From Desulfosporosinus sp. UBA4726 (lineage in GTDB: Bacteria > Bacillota > Desulfitobacteriia > Desulfitobacteriales > Desulfitobacteriaceae): a stretch of 7,890 bases of DNA. Shown here one piece after another: positions 6,386 through 7,890 of the stretch. The notes beneath the pieces are model-generated. The model was not told the DNA's origin. It did no database searches and saw only the letters and a list, made by a program, of their open reading frames with translations. The position numbers and the translations under genes are program-made. Position 1 is the first letter of the stretch. Each line of letters starts with the position of its first letter. The stretch covers positions 3,784 through 11,673 of the forward strand of contig DHJG01000098.1 of the NCBI GenBank assembly GCA_002404215.1, read 5' to 3'.

Positions 6386-7067
6386 CGCTTCTCCCCCGTG
6401 CAATCAAGATAAATCGTGCTAACGTGAGCACCGCAGCCAATGCTGCAGCCACATAGGTTAAAGCGGCTGCATTCAGTACAGAACGTGCGCCGCGCAGTTC
6501 CTCGCCTCCCAGTAAATTTCCCTCCTCGAGAAGTACCAAGGCCCTATGACTAGCATTGTATTCCACCGGAAGGGTAATTATTTGAAAAAGCACAGCAAAT
6601 GAAAACGCCAAGATCCCAAATTCAAGAAGCCAACTGAAACTCGGGATAAAAAGACCCGCAATGATCAAAATCTGACCCGCTCCACTACCGAGATTGGCGA
6701 TAGGGACAAAGGATGACCTAAGTTGCATTGGGAAATACCCTGACGCATGTTGTAGCGCATGTCCTGTTTCATGAGCGGCAACTGCCACTGAAGAAAGTGA
6801 GTTACCCTGATAGACGTCTTCACTGAGATTGACGACCCTGGCACCCGGATCATAATGGTCAGTTAGCCGTCCTCCAACCCGTTCAACCCGAACATCGTAT
6901 AGTCCATTACTATTCAGGAGCGCTCGTGCAGCCTGTGCTCCCGTTAGCCCTGACTGGGAACGGATTTTGGAGTACCGTTTGTAGGAAGAGGAGATTTTAA
7001 ATTGAGCGTATAAAGATAACAATATGGCTGGAATTAAGAGATAAATGTAAGGACCCCAAACAAACAT
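6378..7067 (-). CDS. yugP: YugP-like membrane zinc metallopeptidase
   Basis: This is a 229-residue integral membrane protein of the neutral zinc metallopeptidase family typified by B. subtilis YugP (about 225 residues). The zinc-binding HExxH motif is HETGH at residues 99-103, within AAHETGHALQHA. E169 in PVEYNAS is the likely third ligand (inference). Membrane segments are visible at about residues 4-20, 128-142, 146-166 and 199-223, with the conserved soluble part between the first two. The ATG start is well supported by GGAGGTC 5 bases upstream. The substrate is not known for the family, so a membrane-protein quality-control or processing role is only a guess. It sits between fmt and rsmB, and its last 8 bases overlap the rsmB start (ATGATTAA), so the two are probably translationally coupled. 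Family assignment is confident; physiological role is not. Confidence 0.93.
   Translation of the reverse strand: MFVWGPYIYLLIPAILLSLYAQFKISSSYKRYSKIRSQSGLTGAQAARALLNSNGLYDVRVERVGGRLTDHYDPGARVVNLSEDVYQGNSLSSVAVAAHETGHALQHASGYFPMQLRSSFVPIANLGSGAGQILIIAGLFIPSFSWLLEFGILAFSFAVLFQIITLPVEYNASHRALVLLEEGNLLGGEELRGARSVLNAAALTYVAAALAAVLTLARFILIARGRSDD
6391..6397 (-). promoter_or_regulatory. Ribosome binding site deciding the rsmB start
   Basis: GGGGGAG lies inside the 3' end of the YugP-like gene, 5 bases before the ATG at 6385. It argues for that ATG over the in-frame TTG at 6403, which would add six residues (MHGGEA) encoded by the binding site itself. Confidence 0.75.
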
Positions 7068-7072
7068 AAATT

Positions 7073-7079
7073 GACCTCC
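7073..7079 (-). promoter_or_regulatory. Strong ribosome binding site of the YugP-like gene
   Basis: GGAGGTC lies in the 16-base gap after fmt, 5 bases before the ATG at 7067. It fixes the start of the metallopeptidase and is one of the strongest Shine-Dalgarno sites in the window. Confidence 0.85.
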
Positions 7080-7083
7080 GTTA

Positions 7084-7890
7084 TTATAAAAACTTTTCTC
7101 CTACCTGGCCATGTCGACCATTAAAGAAGTCTCTGGCTGGCATAGGACGTTTTCCTGCGGGCTGAACTTCTAAAATTCGAAGAATTCCTTCCCCGGTCTG
7201 AACCAACAGGCCCTCTTCAAGCACCTCAATAATTTGGCCCGTTTCAGCCATAGTCTCCTGCGAAACCACGTCTAGGGAAGGAATATCTGTTTGTAGAAAC
7301 GGTGTACTTAGCCAGATCTTAAGGTTTTCTCCCCGAAAGGTTGCAAAGGCACCTGGCCAAGGGTTTAACCCACGAATTTGATTATGCAGATCAACTGCCC
7401 TACGTGACCAGTCTAGGCTCTCATGTTCACGTTTGAGAAGTGAAGCGTAATTAGATTCACCAGTTTGGGGAATAGGAATTAAGCTCCCATTTTCCAATTC
7501 AGCTAAAGTTTCAATGAGAAGTTTTCCTCCGAGATCAGCTAACTTATCATGAATCTCACCCGTTGTTGCTTCATTAGAAATCACAACTTCTTGTTTTAGC
7601 AACATATCTCCCGTATCCAAACCCTCATCCATCAGCATGGTGGTCACTCCGGTAAGGAGTTCCCCGCTCATAACTGCCCAATGAATCGGCGCTGCGCCCC
7701 GATATGCCGGGAGCAACGAAGCGTGGACATTAATACACCCTTTGGAGGGCAACTGCAAAATATCCCTCGATAAGATCTGTCCGTAGGCAACAACAATAAT
7801 ACTATCCGGAGCTAAAGCCCGTAGTTGTTGAAGACTCTCTGAGGTCTTAATTTTTTCAGGTTGAAAAACAGGTAAACCTAATTCCTCAGC
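7084..7890 (-). CDS. fmt: Methionyl-tRNA formyltransferase, partial (5' end outside window)
   Basis: Fmt transfers a formyl group from 10-formyl-tetrahydrofolate to the amino group of Met-tRNAfMet in the cytoplasm, so that translation can initiate. The visible 268 residues are open up to base 7890. About 45 N-terminal residues are probably missing, judged against the roughly 315 residues of E. coli Fmt. The catalytic core is present: N54 and H56 in the NVHASLLP motif followed by RGAAPIH, and D92 in GLDTGD (fragment numbering), matching the Asn-His-Asp triad of the family. The C-terminal tRNA-binding domain follows, with the family signatures RGLNPWPGA and QPAGKRPM. The gene ends in TAA, 16 bases before the YugP-like gene, so it is co-transcribed with it. 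In related genomes def (deformylase) usually lies upstream, but that region is not visible. An in-frame ATG at 7758 is internal and not the true start. Identification is secure. Confidence 0.97.
   Translation of the reverse strand, partial: AEELGLPVFQPEKIKTSESLQQLRALAPDSIIVVAYGQILSRDILQLPSKGCINVHASLLPAYRGAAPIHWAVMSGELLTGVTTMLMDEGLDTGDMLLKQEVVISNEATTGEIHDKLADLGGKLLIETLAELENGSLIPIPQTGESNYASLLKREHESLDWSRRAVDLHNQIRGLNPWPGAFATFRGENLKIWLSTPFLQTDIPSLDVVSQETMAETGQIIEVLEEGLLVQTGEGILRILEVQPAGKRPMPARDFFNGRHGQVGEKFL

Noticed and set aside
1..7890. CRISPR arrays, tRNA genes, insertion sequences, attachment sites and defence genes.
   Set aside because: I looked for direct repeats, tRNA-like cloverleaf signatures, transposase motifs and unusual gene content and saw none; the whole window is compact housekeeping and signalling genes.

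Overview
The window is one continuous run of co-oriented genes on the minus strand, read from high to low coordinates, with no gene-free stretch longer than 58 bases. It looks like chromosomal core sequence from a Bacillota member, most likely a Clostridia/Peptococcaceae-type organism (Desulfosporosinus or Desulfitobacterium-like). That placement is inference from gene order, strong GGAGG ribosome binding sites and a base composition that looks to be in the mid-40s percent GC; I ran no search.

In transcription order: (1) the 3' part of fmt, methionyl-tRNA formyltransferase, whose start lies beyond base 7890; (2) a YugP-like membrane zinc metallopeptidase; (3) rsmB, 16S rRNA m5C967 methyltransferase; (4) rlmN, radical SAM 23S rRNA/tRNA A2-methyltransferase; (5) a FhaA-like DUF3662 + FHA protein; (6) a FhaB-like membrane-anchored FHA protein; (7) a PP2C Ser/Thr phosphatase (PrpC/Stp/PstP type); (8) a class B penicillin-binding protein resembling PbpA; (9) the N-terminal 157 codons of a Hanks-type kinase (PrkC/PknB type), cut by base 1.

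The first half is a translation and RNA-modification module: initiator tRNA formylation plus two rRNA methyltransferases. The second half is a phospho-signalling and cell-wall module: kinase, matching phosphatase, two phosphothreonine-reading FHA proteins and a transpeptidase. The classic Firmicutes fmt-rsmB-rlmN-prpC-prkC series here carries the fhaA-fhaB-pstP-pbpA-pknB order known from Actinobacteria, but without the SEDS gene (rodA/ftsW) expected between phosphatase and PBP. Many junctions overlap by 1 to 8 bases (TAATG, ATGA, TAGTG), so translational coupling is likely. I see no internal terminator and no convincing internal promoter.

No unknown defence or mobile system is visible. The most interesting point is a GarA/OdhI-like threonine motif (N-T-T-I-F-R) in the acidic linker just before the FHA domain of the FhaA-like protein, a plausible target of the kinase encoded in the same operon.
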